The translations under genes and the position numbers were made by a program. From Williamsoniiplasma luminosum (GTDB taxonomy: Bacteria; Bacillota_I; Bacilli_A; Mycoplasmatales; Mycoplasmataceae), in NCBI RefSeq assembly GCF_002803985.1, contig NZ_CP024963.1:1-64000 (forward strand): a stretch of 64,000 nt of DNA, read 5' to 3'. Of the stretch, positions 22,673 to 32,205 are shown one piece after another. The notes below the pieces were generated by a model. It was not told where the DNA came from. It made no database searches and worked only from the letters and a program-made list of their open reading frames with translations. Numbering within the stretch: the stretch's first letter is position 1; each line of letters starts with the position of its first letter.

Positions 22673-23604
22673 TAAAATTTATCCCTTAAAATCGTTCTTA
22701 AAATTGCCATTCTCATAAAAACCCCATTTGCCATTTGCGCAACCAATCTTGATTTTGGTGCTTCGATTGTTTCAGTTCCCATTTCCACATCACGATTAAC
22801 AGGGCAAGGGTGCATCACAATTGCGTTATGTTTTAGTTTGGCATATCTTGTATTTGATAAACCATATTTTTCCAAGAAACTATTTTGCTTAAATTCTTGT
22901 TCAGTGTGTCGTTCTAATTGAACTCGTAAAAACATCACGACATCAAGTTGATCAATCATTGTATCAATATCAATGAATTTACCAAAGTGACCAAATTCTT
23001 GTTCAACATATCATTCACGTGGCCCCGCAAAGTAAATTTCAGCACCAAGTCTTTTTAAAATTTTCATATTTGAACGAGCGACACGTGAATGTTTTAAATC
23101 ACCCACAATTGCGATTTTTAATCCTTTGAATTTTTCAAACTCTTCATAAATAGTCATTAAATCTAACAGTGATTGAGTTGGATGTTCCCCAGACCCATCA
23201 CCTCCATTTATAATCGAACATTTAATGGTTTGTGATTCTATTAATGGTTTATAGTATTCAATGTCTGGATGCCTAATCACTAACGCATCCACCCCAATTG
23301 CATTCATGGTTAAGACAGTATCATATAAACTTTCACCTTTTTGGACAGCACTTGTTGCAACATTTAAATCAATGGTTTCGATTCCTAATTTCTTTTCAGC
23401 AATTTCAAAACTTTTATGAGTTCTGGTTGAAGTTTCAAAAAATAAATTACCAACCACTGTATGTTCATTTGTTTTATCTAATTTATTTTTTGCATCTTTA
23501 TCATTATTACTTGCTTTGAATTTTTTAGCTAAATTAATTAATTCCATAATCTCTTGATCAGTTAATTGTTCGATTGTTAATAAGTGTTTTAATTGTGTTT
23601 TCAT
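22672..23604 (-). CDS. pyrB: Aspartate carbamoyltransferase catalytic subunit
   Basis: Condenses carbamoyl phosphate and aspartate, the committed step of pyrimidine synthesis. It has 310 residues. The carbamoyl-phosphate motif is [13 protein letters not shown], followed by [17 protein letters not shown], and [12 protein letters not shown] carries the aspartate-binding segment. AAAGGGAAAT precedes the ATG. No regulatory subunit (pyrI) was seen. The carbamoyl phosphate source is not encoded in the window. Confidence 0.96.
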
Positions 23605-23634
23605 ATTTCCCTTTCACATATAAAAAAGAGCAGA

Positions 23635-24150
23635 CTACTCATTAGTGATTTGCACAATATCTTCATTATCAATTTCTGATAATTTAACATCGACTCTTTC
23701 ACTAAATGATGTTGGAATGTTCTTTCCAACAAAATCTGCTCTAATTGGTAATTCTCTATGCCCGCGGTCAATCAAGACAGCTAAAGCAATTTTTTTTGGA
23801 CGGTAGTTTGTTAAAATGCAATCCAATGCTGCACGAATTGTGCGGCCAGTAAATAAAACGTCATCAACAATAACAACGTTGAAATCATTTAAATTTCGAT
23901 CAATAACAAAATCCTTGGTTCTAATTTCAATGTCATCACGAAATCCAGAAATATCTAATTCAATCACGTCAATTTTAACGTTTTCAATTTCTTGAATTTT
24001 TTGACTGATACGTTGAGCTAAATAAACTCCATTAGTTCTAATACCTGCCAAAATTAAATTTTGCGTTCCCTTTGAACTTTCAATAATTTCATGGCAAATA
24101 CGACTAATTGAGCGTTGAATTGCTTGGTAATCTAATAATATTTTTTGCAT
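23635..24150 (-). CDS. pyrR: Pyrimidine operon attenuation protein / uracil phosphoribosyltransferase
   Basis: RNA-binding regulator that binds pyr leader RNA when UMP is plentiful and promotes termination; many PyrR proteins also have weak UPRTase activity. It has 171 residues. The PRPP motif VVIVDDVLFTGRTIRAALD and the C-terminal RADFVGKNIPTS match the family. AAGGAG precedes the ATG. It is the first gene of the operon, directly after the leader element it is expected to control. Confidence 0.96.
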   Translation of the reverse strand: MQKILLDYQAIQRSISRICHEIIESSKGTQNLILAGIRTNGVYLAQRISQKIQEIENVKIDVIELDISGFRDDIEIRTKDFVIDRNLNDFNVVIVDDVLFTGRTIRAALDCILTNYRPKKIALAVLIDRGHRELPIRADFVGKNIPTSFSERVDVKLSEIDNEDIVQITNE

Positions 24151-24180
24151 TTTACTCCTTACCTACAAAATAATTCCTAT

Positions 24181-24275
24181 AAAAAATGCCTACTCAAGAA
24201 CTTGAGTAGGCAAAAACAAAATGTTTGATAAATATCTTACATTCCTTTTTCGCCTCTCTGGACTCAATTAAAGGA
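24181..24275 (-). promoter_or_regulatory. PyrR-binding leader and attenuator of the pyr operon
   Basis: The minus-strand leader contains AGTCCAGAGAGGC (24264-24252), matching the conserved PyrR-binding loop of Bacillus-type pyr leaders, followed by an intrinsic terminator. The terminator has a 12-nt arm TGCCTACTCAAG, TT, the complementary arm and six U residues (24212-24181), and lies 31 bp before pyrR. The expected mechanism is termination when PyrR-UMP binds. The antiterminator pairing was not worked out in full. Confidence 0.9.
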
Positions 24276-24290
24276 TTACTTCTAAATATC

Positions 24291-24318
24291 ATTGTATAGA
24301 TATTTCTAGATTTGTAAA
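24291..24318 (-). promoter_or_regulatory. Promoter of the pyr operon
   Basis: TTTACA (24318-24313), a 16-bp spacer and TACAAT (24296-24291) on the minus strand, placing the transcript start near 24284, just before the PyrR-binding leader. Confidence 0.75.
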
Positions 24319-24406
24319 TAATAGATGTGATTTTTTGAATTTTATATTCAGATTCATTCCTTATTGACAAATAAGTAAATAGAAATGTCCTAAATCTTTC
24401 ATCACA

Positions 24407-25537
24407 TTAAGTGAATAAACCTGTTGAGATACCAATCAAACCAGCGACAAAAATTCAAAGTGGTAATGTTATAAAGGAGGTCAATATGGTTAAAGATGTG
24501 GTTTCTGAAACTAATGCTTGTTCTCGATGAAAAGCAATGGCGTAACTCACAATGGTTGTGGCTGTCGGACTTGCAACAATTGCAATCATTAACATTAACA
24601 CCAGTGTTGAAAGACGAAAACCATGACTTAAATCTCCAATTCAAGCAAAAAATAGAATGATTAAAAGGGCAATTAAAGGCATTAAGATGTTTCTTAAAAA
24701 GACTGTATATCAAACAATTTTATTTTTCAAAGCTTTTACCAGTTGCCCTTTGGCAACAACTGTCCCAATTGCTAATCATGCTAGTGGACTTGCCATCAAA
24801 CTTAAGATTTCTAAAATTTTATTAACCCCTGGGATATAAACATCAATTCTACTAATTGAAACTAAATCACTTTTTGAATTAGGGATTAAATTAATTCCCG
24901 GAATTAATTGACTAATTCAAAGTAAAAAACCAATAAAAGTAGCAATTAAAACTGGGTTTAAAACCACTGGTTTTAAATTTTTTCAATTTAATTGATATTT
25001 GTATGTTTCTCGATTTAAATCACTTGTTAAGTGTTCTTTATTTAAAAGCGGTTTTTGAAAATAATAAATTGCCCCAGTTGATAACAAAATTCAAAAAGCC
25101 ACTAAAAACATACTCGACATCGTTAAGATTTCGGCTTTTTGTTCACTGAATGAAGCTAGTAAAATGGGAAAACCAAAATAAGCAGCAGATGGAAAAGCCA
25201 CAACCATTCCTAAAGAAACTTTTAAAGATGGTCTTGTTTTGTAAAAAAAGAATTGAGATCCAAACGTAACTAAAGTAAAGAAAATACCTCCAATTAACAT
25301 AACAATAAATGCTTCAGTTAATGTTGATGTGTTAATATCAACCAAAAAACTTTTTAATGCTAATGCCGGTAATGCCACATACAAGACAATTTTCACCAAA
25401 ACTTTTTCTCAATCTTTAATAATAATTTGTTTTTTCTGCAAGAAAAAACCTATTCCAATCACCACAATTACAGCAATTAAAATGGATCAGAAATTAAAAT
25501 TTCCAAAAGTGTTATTTATTAGTTCGTTTATGCTCAT
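24407..25537 (-). CDS. AEC-family transporter (auxin efflux carrier / malate permease type)
   Basis: Predicted secondary transporter in the membrane, 376 residues with about ten hydrophobic segments. IVLYVALPALALKSF is the conserved AEC unwound-helix segment, and VVAFPSAAYFGFPILL is the second. The substrate is unknown; malate, citrate and other organic acids are known for bacterial members. Most of the gene is hidden by TGA codons under the standard code. There is no Shine-Dalgarno sequence, and a TATAAT box lies only about 10 bases before the ATG, so the transcript may be nearly leaderless. Confidence 0.85.
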
Positions 25538-25611
25538 TATGTTTTTAATTATATAAGAACAAAACAAGAACAACCCAAAAAAATAATAAAAATGAAAAAT
25601 AAATAACAAAA

Positions 25612-25634
25612 AAATCTCTTATCAAAAGAGATTT
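25612..25634 (-). terminator. Terminator after the HAD phosphatase at 25657
   Basis: A 9-bp stem AAATCTCTT/AAGAGATTT with a 5-nt loop is U-rich on both sides. It lies 22 bp past the HAD stop and probably ends the trxA-proC-HAD transcripts. Confidence 0.8.
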
Positions 25635-25656
25635 TTTTTGTAAAATTAGAATTAAT

Positions 25657-26502
25657 TTATTTACTATCTTTTTGCTTTTTTTGTGTTTTTAAAACTTTAT
25701 TAATTTCTTGAGACACACCACCATTTAAAACTGTATCAGTCACTTTATCAGCATGTTTTTGAACATCTTTTTTAGCATTTCCCATGGCAACACCAGTCCC
25801 CACTCACTTAAGTGCATCAATATCGTTTTCACCATCGCCAAAAAACATAATTTCTTCTGGTTTTATATTGAATTGTTTAGCAACAAATTCAATGCCTTTT
25901 GCTTTATTAATTCCTCTTGGAGCAATTTCAATATTTTGTTTAGCATTAGTTACACGTGAAAAAGAGAAAGTCGGAAATCCTAAAGCTTCAACTTCTTTTC
26001 TAAAAGCAATCATTTTTTTTGTTTTACCAAAAACAATCATTTTAGAGATTTCACCCAAAGCACAAGTTTGTTGATTATATGTATAACTTTTTCTTTTAGA
26101 ATGAATTCTAAAAGAAACAAAAATTGGGTTACGACGATTAGTCACAAAAGCAATATCAGGATTTGCACAATATGAATAAATATGAACTTTGTATTTTTTG
26201 GCAAGGGCAAAAATTGTATCATTATCTTCTTTTGTAAAATTAAAATCATAAATGATTTCAAAAGTACCATTCTCATTAAATTTATAAATTTGACCACCAT
26301 TATGTCCGATAATTGGCACTTCTAGATCTTTTAACTCTAGTTGTTTAGCAATTGGTCAAATGTTTTTAGCACTTCTACCAGTTGCTAGTGTGAAAAAAAT
26401 TCCATGAGCTTGAGCATCTAAAATAGCTTGTTTATCAAGCTCATGAATTTTTTTATTTCTAAATATTGTTCCGTCAATATCTGTAACTATCATTTTAATC
26501 AT
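25657..26502 (-). CDS. Cof-type HAD-IIB phosphatase, copy A
   Basis: Predicted cytoplasmic sugar-phosphate or FMN-type phosphatase, 281 residues. Motif I is DIDGTIF, motif II TLATGRSAK, and motif IV FFGDGENDIDALKW, followed by VGTGVAMGNAKK. The start MIKMIVTDIDG at 26502 has AAGAGAA upstream; a second Met three codons later is possible. The C-terminus gains about 50 residues past a TGA at 25804. It follows proC after 21 bp. The substrate cannot be inferred from sequence. Confidence 0.88.
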
Positions 26503-26523
26503 TTTTGTTCTCTTACTTTCTTA

Positions 26524-27315
26524 CTACTTAGAAAAAGTCTTTTTATCCTTTTCTAAGGCTTTTTTTGTTGCTTTTTTAATTATCTCATCGAATTGATGTT
26601 CGTTTAAAACTTTTATCGATTCAATCGTCACACCACCTGGAACAGCGACTTGGTTCATTAATTCTAAAGGGGAATATTTACTTTGCATTAAGTTAGTTAA
26701 ACTTCCAATTCCGGCTTGGGTTGCGACTTTTTTGGCAAGTTCTGTATTCATTCCATGTTCAACACCAATTTCTTGCATCACATTAATCATTTTGAAAAAT
26801 CAAGCAGGACTAACACCACCAAGAATTGTAAAAATTTCAAATTGTTCTTCTGGAATTTCATAAATTTCTCCAAAATTTTGAACCAGAGAATTGATTTCAT
26901 CTTTTTCTAATTGGGAGAAATTATTTGTATAACAAATGCCTGTTGCACTCATTTGAATTTCAGCATTTAGGTTAGGCATAATGCGGACGATTTTTTGATT
27001 TGGATGATCAAACATTGCAAGCATTTTTGGAATTGATAAACCCGAAATTAAACTTAAAATGATTTTATCTTGAGCAAGATTTTTAATTTGATCAATAATT
27101 GAACTAACAATATTCGTTCTCACAGATAAGATGATTAAATCTGTTGTTTGGACAAACTCTGAGAGATTTGAAGTAACTTGGATATCCAATTCTTTTGATA
27201 AATTAACACTTTTTTGGTCATCATAGTGATAACCTAAAATTTGCACATGATCATTTTGCATTCCTTTGACCAATGAAGACCCCATATGTCCTAACCCAAT
27301 AATTCCAACTTTCAT
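26524..27315 (-). CDS. proC: Pyrroline-5-carboxylate reductase
   Basis: Reduces pyrroline-5-carboxylate to proline with NAD(P)H. It has 263 residues. The Rossmann motif is VGIIGLGHMGSSLVKGM, followed by the family segments ILSLISGLSIPKM, VRIMPNLNAEI and TILGGVSPAWFFKMINVMQE. GGVTIESIKVL closes the C-terminal dimer domain. It has a strong Shine-Dalgarno sequence (AAGGAGG). proA and proB were not seen nearby, so the substrate may come from ornithine or arginine metabolism; that is inference. Confidence 0.93.
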
Positions 27316-27327
27316 AAATTCCTCCTT

Positions 27328-27353
27328 AAAAAAAGTAAAGCCGAAGCTTTACT
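27328..27353 (-). terminator. Terminator between trxA and proC
   Basis: The stem AGTAAAGC/GCTTTACT closed by a TTCG tetraloop (minus strand) is followed by seven U residues. It sits directly before the proC Shine-Dalgarno sequence, so read-through may link the two genes. Confidence 0.85.
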
Positions 27354-27356
27354 TAT

Positions 27357-27668
27357 TTATTTTACCATTTCTTGCAATTTATTTAGTGGCATAAATCCAG
27401 TGTGTTGTGATTTTACTTTTTGATTTTCATAAACCATAATTGCTGGAATTGACATGATCTTATATTCTAATGCTAGATCTTGATTTTTATCAACATCAAC
27501 TTGAACCACTGCAACATTTTTTTCTTGTTCTGCTAATTGTTCAATAATTGGATTTAGCATCTTACATGGCCCACATCATTCAGCCTTGAAATCTACTAAA
27601 ACTTTTGCGTTATTGGCGATAACTTCATCAAATTGAGTCTTTGATGTTATTTGAATAATTTTTGACAT
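27357..27668 (-). CDS. trxA: Thioredoxin
   Basis: Small disulphide reductase, 103 residues. The active site is DFKAEWCGPCKML; the TGA inside this motif is the Trp before CGPC and splits the gene under the standard code. The cis-proline segment is IMSIPAIMVYENQK. AAGGAGG lies in the end of the upstream HAD gene, two bases separate the stop from the ATG, and a TTCG-loop terminator follows. Confidence 0.96.
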
Positions 27669-27670
27669 AT

Positions 27671-28513
27671 TTAGTCCTCCTTTAGGATATTGTCTTGGAT
27701 GTAATGAGCAACACCATTTTCTTGGTTATTAAATTGAGTTGTGTCATGAGCAATTTGCTTTAATTCTGGAACTGCGTTTTCCATTGCAACAGCCACATCA
27801 ACGGCTGTAAACATTGAAAAGTCATTATAACTATCACCAAAACCATATGTTTTGGTGATTTTTGGATCAACATTTAAATATTCATTAACTTTTTTAACAA
27901 CATAACCTTTGTTAACTTTTAATGGGCATATTTCAATCACTCGATTGGTATAAATATTCATATCAACTCGATCACCAAATTCTGTTTTAAACTCTTGAAT
28001 AAATTTTTTAGATTGTTCATCAGTTGTATTACGATTCAAAACAAATGTAAAATGAGTGATTGGTTCTTTAATTTCTTCAACATCATGAGCGACAATATAA
28101 TCACTACCTTGAATTTGAGCTCAATATAATGAATTTTTTCCTTCATTAAAAACATAAGTTTCTCCATTAGAATAAAAATGAATTTTAGTTTCGAATTTAT
28201 TAAAATGTTTTTTAAAAACGCTCTCAATAATATCTCTTGGAACGTATTGATTGAGAATTCATTTATGATTTTTTAAATCATAAATTTGTGACCCATTATT
28301 TCCAGCAATGATTCCACCATATTGATCAATTCCAAGCCTTCGAGCTTGTTCAAAAACATCCTTAGTTTGTCTTGCTGTTGCTATTACAAGCATTATCCCT
28401 TTGTCATACATTTCCTTAATAACTTCTTTTGTGAATTTAGAAAAATAATGATTATCAGCTAATAATGTGCCGTCTAAATCTGAATACACAAGCGCTTTTT
28501 TGTCATACACCAT
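27671..28513 (-). CDS. Cof-type HAD-IIB phosphatase, copy B
   Basis: Predicted sugar-phosphate or nucleotide-type phosphatase, 280 residues. Motif I is SDLDGTLLADN, motif II VIATARQTK, and motif IV GFGDSYNDFSMF with VAVAMENAVPEL. GGIIAGNNGSQIYDL marks the cap domain start. It is a distant paralogue of the gene at 25657-26502. TGA codons at 28259 and about 28100 are Trp. It is co-transcribed with trxA. The substrate is unknown. Confidence 0.88.
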
Positions 28514-28611
28514 TTATTTTTACTCCTTTATAACCATTATTATTATAACAATTATCCGCCCTAAAAATGTGCTTAAAAAACATTAACGTTGGATTGCGTG
28601 AATTAAACAAT

Positions 28612-28633
28612 AAAAAAACCAACAAAGTTGGTT
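28612..28633 (-). terminator. Terminator of the Lys-Leu tRNA transcript
   Basis: The stem AACCAAC/GTTGGTT with a 3-nt loop is followed on the minus strand by seven U residues, 12 bp past the tRNA-Leu 3' end. Confidence 0.8.
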
Positions 28634-28644
28634 AATTTGTAAAT

Positions 28645-28728
28645 TGGTGCGGGATAAGGGAGTCGAACCCTTACGTCAAAGACGCTAGATCCTAAGTCTA
28701 GTGCGTCTGCCAGTTCCGCCAATCCCGC
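28645..28728 (-). tRNA. tRNA-Leu (UAG)
   Basis: The anticodon arm is CTAGA-CTTAGGA-TCTAG with anticodon TAG. The acceptor is GCGGGAT/ATCCCGC, a long variable arm is present as expected for Leu, and CCA is encoded. Confidence 0.96.
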
Positions 28729-28732
28729 AAAA

Positions 28733-28808
<76 letters not shown>

Positions 28809-29093
28809 GTATCACAAGCCTTTTAAATAATAACATAATCCACTATTTTAGAAAAGCAAAAAACCTTGTGAATTTAAAAATCCCCTCTAAATAAATTTAA
28901 AAAGTTACTTGTTTTGAACAATATTTTCCTGTTTTCCACAAAAAATAGTCATATTTCATTTTTAGTCTTGCAAAAGAATAATATTCAAAATCCTTTATGA
29001 TATATTAAATATGTGAGCTATTTTCATTTTTGCTCACGTGGACTCATAAAATTTCATAGTGTTCTTTCTTCTTGTAAGTTAACAAAATTGATT
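28809..29093. other. Intergenic stretch with an unexplained hairpin
   Basis: AT-rich with no protein gene supported. The 6-bp arms GTGAGC (29013-29018) and GCTCAC (29032-29037) can pair, and TATGATATATTAAAT lies just upstream on the plus strand. With the terminator at 29094-29118 this could be a short plus-strand RNA. The minus-strand promoter for the tRNAs should also lie here. Confidence 0.4.
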
Positions 29094-29118
29094 AAAAAAC
29101 TCCTTTTAGGAGTTTTTT
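29094..29118. terminator. Bidirectional terminator after glpX
   Basis: An 11-bp stem AAAAAACTCCT/AGGAGTTTTTT with a 3-nt loop is U-rich on both strands. It lies 38 bp past the glpX stop. Confidence 0.85.
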
Positions 29119-29156
29119 TACTAAATTTTTGGTGATTTTAACTTTAAAAAATCATT

Positions 29157-30176
29157 CTATTTTCTTTTATATTTATCAAATAAATATTTAATTTCTGGTT
29201 TTAAGGCATTAATTTGGTCAATATCATAAACTGATTTGATATTTCTAATCACCCCGTGACTACTCATAAAAGCCGATACATAATATTTTCCATTTAAATA
29301 ATCAATCGCTTTTAGGGTTCCTCCAGCTGTGATTCCGGCTGCAAAAAATCTTGTTCTTGGATCCTTGATCAAATCATTATCATCTAAATATTTTTCAAAT
29401 GATAAATTGATTTTTTGCAGTGCTTGATTTTCATATTCAACTCGTTGTTTGGTTTCTTTTTCATGTGGTCAAACTTGATCATAACCAACTAATTTAGCCA
29501 TCATTTTGCAACCTGATGAGATTGCAAGACTGGCCATCAATCCACCTTCAGGAGCTCCCCCAATCCCATAAACAAAATCAGCTTCACCATTCACAACATC
29601 AATTGCAGCAAGCACATCACCATCCTTGATCAATCGAACAATCACACCCATTTTATCCAGTTTTTTGATAATTTCATTGTGTCGTGGTTTATCTAAAATA
29701 ATTGCTTTGATATCTTTTTTCTTGGCTTTTTTTTGCATTTTTTGAACACAAGCAATAATTCCATGTTGTAAATCTGCACAATCCTTGAGTTGATTAGAAA
29801 CAAACAGTTTCTCCATATACATTTCTGGTAATTTTAACATCGTGTTCAACCGACTGATAGCAATTGTCGCAATTGATCCAGCAAAATTAGAAGCTGCTGG
29901 ATTTGTTCCTTCAACAGGATCAACACAAACATCAAACATTGGTACCTTTGTGGATTTATCACCCAAAATTTGCCCAGAATACAGCATCGGTGCGTTATCT
30001 AATTCACCTTCACCATTCACAACTTTGATGCTAAAACCTTCAGCTGAATTCAAAACCTTCTCCATCGCTTCAACAGCTGCACCATCTAATATATTTTTGT
30101 TTTTTTTACCAATGTATTTATATGAAGCAATCGCGGCAACTTCAACTGTTCTTAATAAAATAATATCTTTGTTCAT
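29157..30176 (-). CDS. glpX: Class II fructose-1,6-bisphosphatase (GlpX type)
   Basis: Hydrolyses fructose 1,6-bisphosphate, or related bisphosphates, with a divalent metal. It has 339 residues. The metal sites are VVNGEGELDNAPML and CVDPVEGTNPAA, and GIGGAPEGGLMASLAI closes the substrate pocket. A TGA at 29469 joins the two halves. Its role in a fermentative Mollicute is unclear: hexose phosphate for polysaccharide or glycolipid synthesis, or another phosphatase activity. The upstream region to 30367 is a divergent promoter area. Confidence 0.93.
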
Positions 30177-30367
30177 TTGTAACTCATTCTTATTTAAATT
30201 AAATCACTTTTCAAAAGCATTACAAAACAATTTCGATTTAATTCGGATTTTATTCTGAAAAATGAACGATTATCAAAGAATTAAATCCAAGTGAAATTGT
30301 TTTGAAAATTTTAAAAAAAATATGTTAGTATGATTAGCGAGAATATTTCAAAAGAGAAAACGAAAGA

Positions 30368-31558
30368 ATGAAAACACAAATCCCAAGAAAATTAAAAACC
30401 TGACTTAAGGACTTAAGTCAAGCCATCTTTTTACTGAAAAAAGATAAAAAACCAATCATCAAAATGTACACTGAACATTTTGAAAAAAACCTTGCAGAAG
30501 GTAAAACTTATATCGAAATTTTAAATGATTTAGAACCAATTAATGTTATTGCTGAAAAAATTTATAAAAAACACAACATCATTTATACAGAAACGGTGAG
30601 TAAAAATGCCAAAATTATTGGTTGAACAGGATTGGTTTTCCAACCTTTGATCATTTTGACCACCATTGCTTTATTTTTAACAGCCGCCTTGTTACCAGCA
30701 ATCACAATTTGACAAAGTGTGGTTTTATACCAAAGTTATGATTTTTGAGAAGCAACATCAATTGCTTGTTTAATTATTGGAGCAACACCTTTTTTGATGG
30801 TTTTGTTATTCTTGATGACTGAAATTTTGTTTAATTTTAGCAATCAATTGTTCATCAATATTAATTGAATGCAAACAAGAAAAGCAATTAAAGCAATGAG
30901 CTGAAAATTATGATTAGGATTATTTTTAATCGCTTCATTATTGCTTGCTTCAATCGCTGGACTGGGCACTATTTTTAGTGGTAATGCTAGTTTAATTTAT
31001 TACGCAACTAACCCGACCCTTAAAAATGAACAAATAATTACCAAAAATCTTAAAGGAGATGCTGTTGATGCAATCGATATTTCCAAAGTAACGATAGACG
31101 ATATGATTCAAAGAGCGCTTATTTTTGGTCAAGAACAAGCACAAGCTGAAGCTGAAAAAATGAGAGAACAAACTGACGGAATCTTAAGAAATGGTCAAGA
31201 ACAAATTGTAAGACAATTTCTACCAACCGACACACCAGCAATGAACGGAGAACAAATTCTTCAAAAAAATCGTGCAACATTAGAAGCACGAATCATCATT
31301 GAAGATTACAAAGTTGAAAATGCCCTTGATGGAATGTTGTATCAAACCCAATTCAAACAAATACCAGCAATTGATCGCAGTAAAGCCGGAACTTTAATTA
31401 GACAACATAACTTTAAATGGGATTTACAAAATCAATATAAATTCGCTTTAAAAGAACAAGAAAATGGCAAATATACACTGATCATTAAAGTGACACCAAA
31501 TAATTGAACCCAAAAAACAGTCGCATTTGGGGGAGAACTTTTTATCTTATACATTTAA
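30368..31558 (+). CDS. HAAS-domain (DUF1700-like) membrane protein
   Basis: 396 residues. Residues about 5-70 (…LKKDKKPIIKMYTEHFEKNLAEGKTYIEILNDLEPINVIAEKIYKK) match the HAAS/DUF1700 pattern, a small helical domain usually fused to membrane segments. Three or four hydrophobic helices follow (about 80-200). The remaining soluble C-terminal region (about 210-396) is rich in Gln and Lys and I do not recognise it. The N-terminal half is invisible under the standard code. In Firmicutes such genes often accompany a PadR regulator; none is present here. The function is unknown. Confidence 0.78.
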
Positions 31559-31562
31559 AAGC

Positions 31563-31614
31563 AAAAAAACTAAATTCTTAAGTGATCAAAAATCACAAGA
31601 ATTTAGTTTTTTAT
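31563..31614 (+). terminator. Terminator of the HAAS-domain gene
   Basis: A long stem AAAACTAAATTCTT/AAGAATTTAGTTTT with an inner GTGAT/ATCAC arm is followed by a T-tract, 5 bp past the stop. Confidence 0.85.
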
Positions 31615-31659
31615 TTTAAACAGAATTCAATAACCTTTTACTTTATAAAAATACAAAGT

Positions 31660-31684
31660 AAAAACCACTCATTAATGAGTGGTT
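31660..31684 (-). terminator. Terminator of the four-tRNA cluster
   Basis: A perfect palindrome, AACCACTCATT and its complement (31663-31684), is followed on the minus strand by five U residues, 16 bp past the tRNA-Thr 3' end. Confidence 0.75.
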
Positions 31685-31700
31685 GAATTTACTTTTTAAA

Positions 31701-31776
<76 letters not shown>

Positions 31777-31789
31777 ATAAATAAAAAAA

Positions 31790-31865
31790 TGGTGGAGTAT
31801 GACGGGCTCGAACCGCCGACAACCTGCTTGTAAGGCAGGGGCTCTCCCAACTGAGCTAATACTCC
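31790..31865 (-). tRNA. tRNA-Val (UAC)
   Basis: The anticodon arm is CCTGC-CTTACAA-GCAGG. The acceptor is GGAGTAT/ATACTCC, CCA is encoded, and the length is 76 nt. Confidence 0.97.
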
Positions 31866-31870
31866 AATAA

Positions 31871-31946
31871 TGGTAGCCTGTACGGGGCTCGAACCCGTGT
31901 ATCCACGGATGAAAACCGTGTGTGTTAACCGCTTCACCAACAGGCC
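31871..31946 (-). tRNA. tRNA-Glu (UUC)
   Basis: The anticodon arm is CACGG-TTTTCAT-CCGTG. The acceptor starts GGCCTGT and pairs with ACAGGCT, with a G-U first pair. CCA is encoded and the length is 76 nt. Confidence 0.96.
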
Positions 31947-31953
31947 AATAAAA

Positions 31954-32029
31954 TGGCGGCTTTTACAGGACTTGAACCTGTGACAAACCGGTTAACAGCC
32001 GGTTGCTCTACCAACTGAGCTAAAAAGCC
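31954..32029 (-). tRNA. tRNA-Asn (GUU)
   Basis: The anticodon arm is ACCGG-CTGTTAA-CCGGT. The acceptor is GGCTTTT/AAAAGCC, the discriminator is G, CCA is encoded, and the length is 76 nt. First of the cluster Asn-Glu-Val-Thr on the minus strand. Confidence 0.97.
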
Positions 32030-32112
32030 ATTTTAATTGTGTATCTTTTTAAGACCTTAAAATAATAACATAAGTTTTTATTATTGTAAATCCTTTATTT
32101 TGGTTTTTTTCT

Positions 32113-32186
32113 TGGTGCTAAAAACAAGAATTGAACTTGCATCTACTAATTACGAGTCAGTCACTCTACCGTTGAGCTATTTTAGC
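32113..32186 (-). tRNA. tRNA-Thr (CGU)
   Basis: The anticodon arm is ACTGA-CTCGTAA-TTAGT, the acceptor GCTAAAA/TTTTAGC, the T arm GCAAG-TTCAATT-CTTGT, CCA is encoded, and the length is 74 nt. It is a second Thr species for ACG, 19 bp past the folD stop and probably co-transcribed with folD. No clear terminator was found after it. Confidence 0.92.
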
Positions 32187-32205
32187 AAAAAAATATCATA
32201 TATCT

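Noticed and set aside
24402-24713. Cys/Asn-rich minus-strand frame
   Set aside because: It overlaps the AEC transporter C-terminus in another register; the transporter frame is continuous and hydrophobic.
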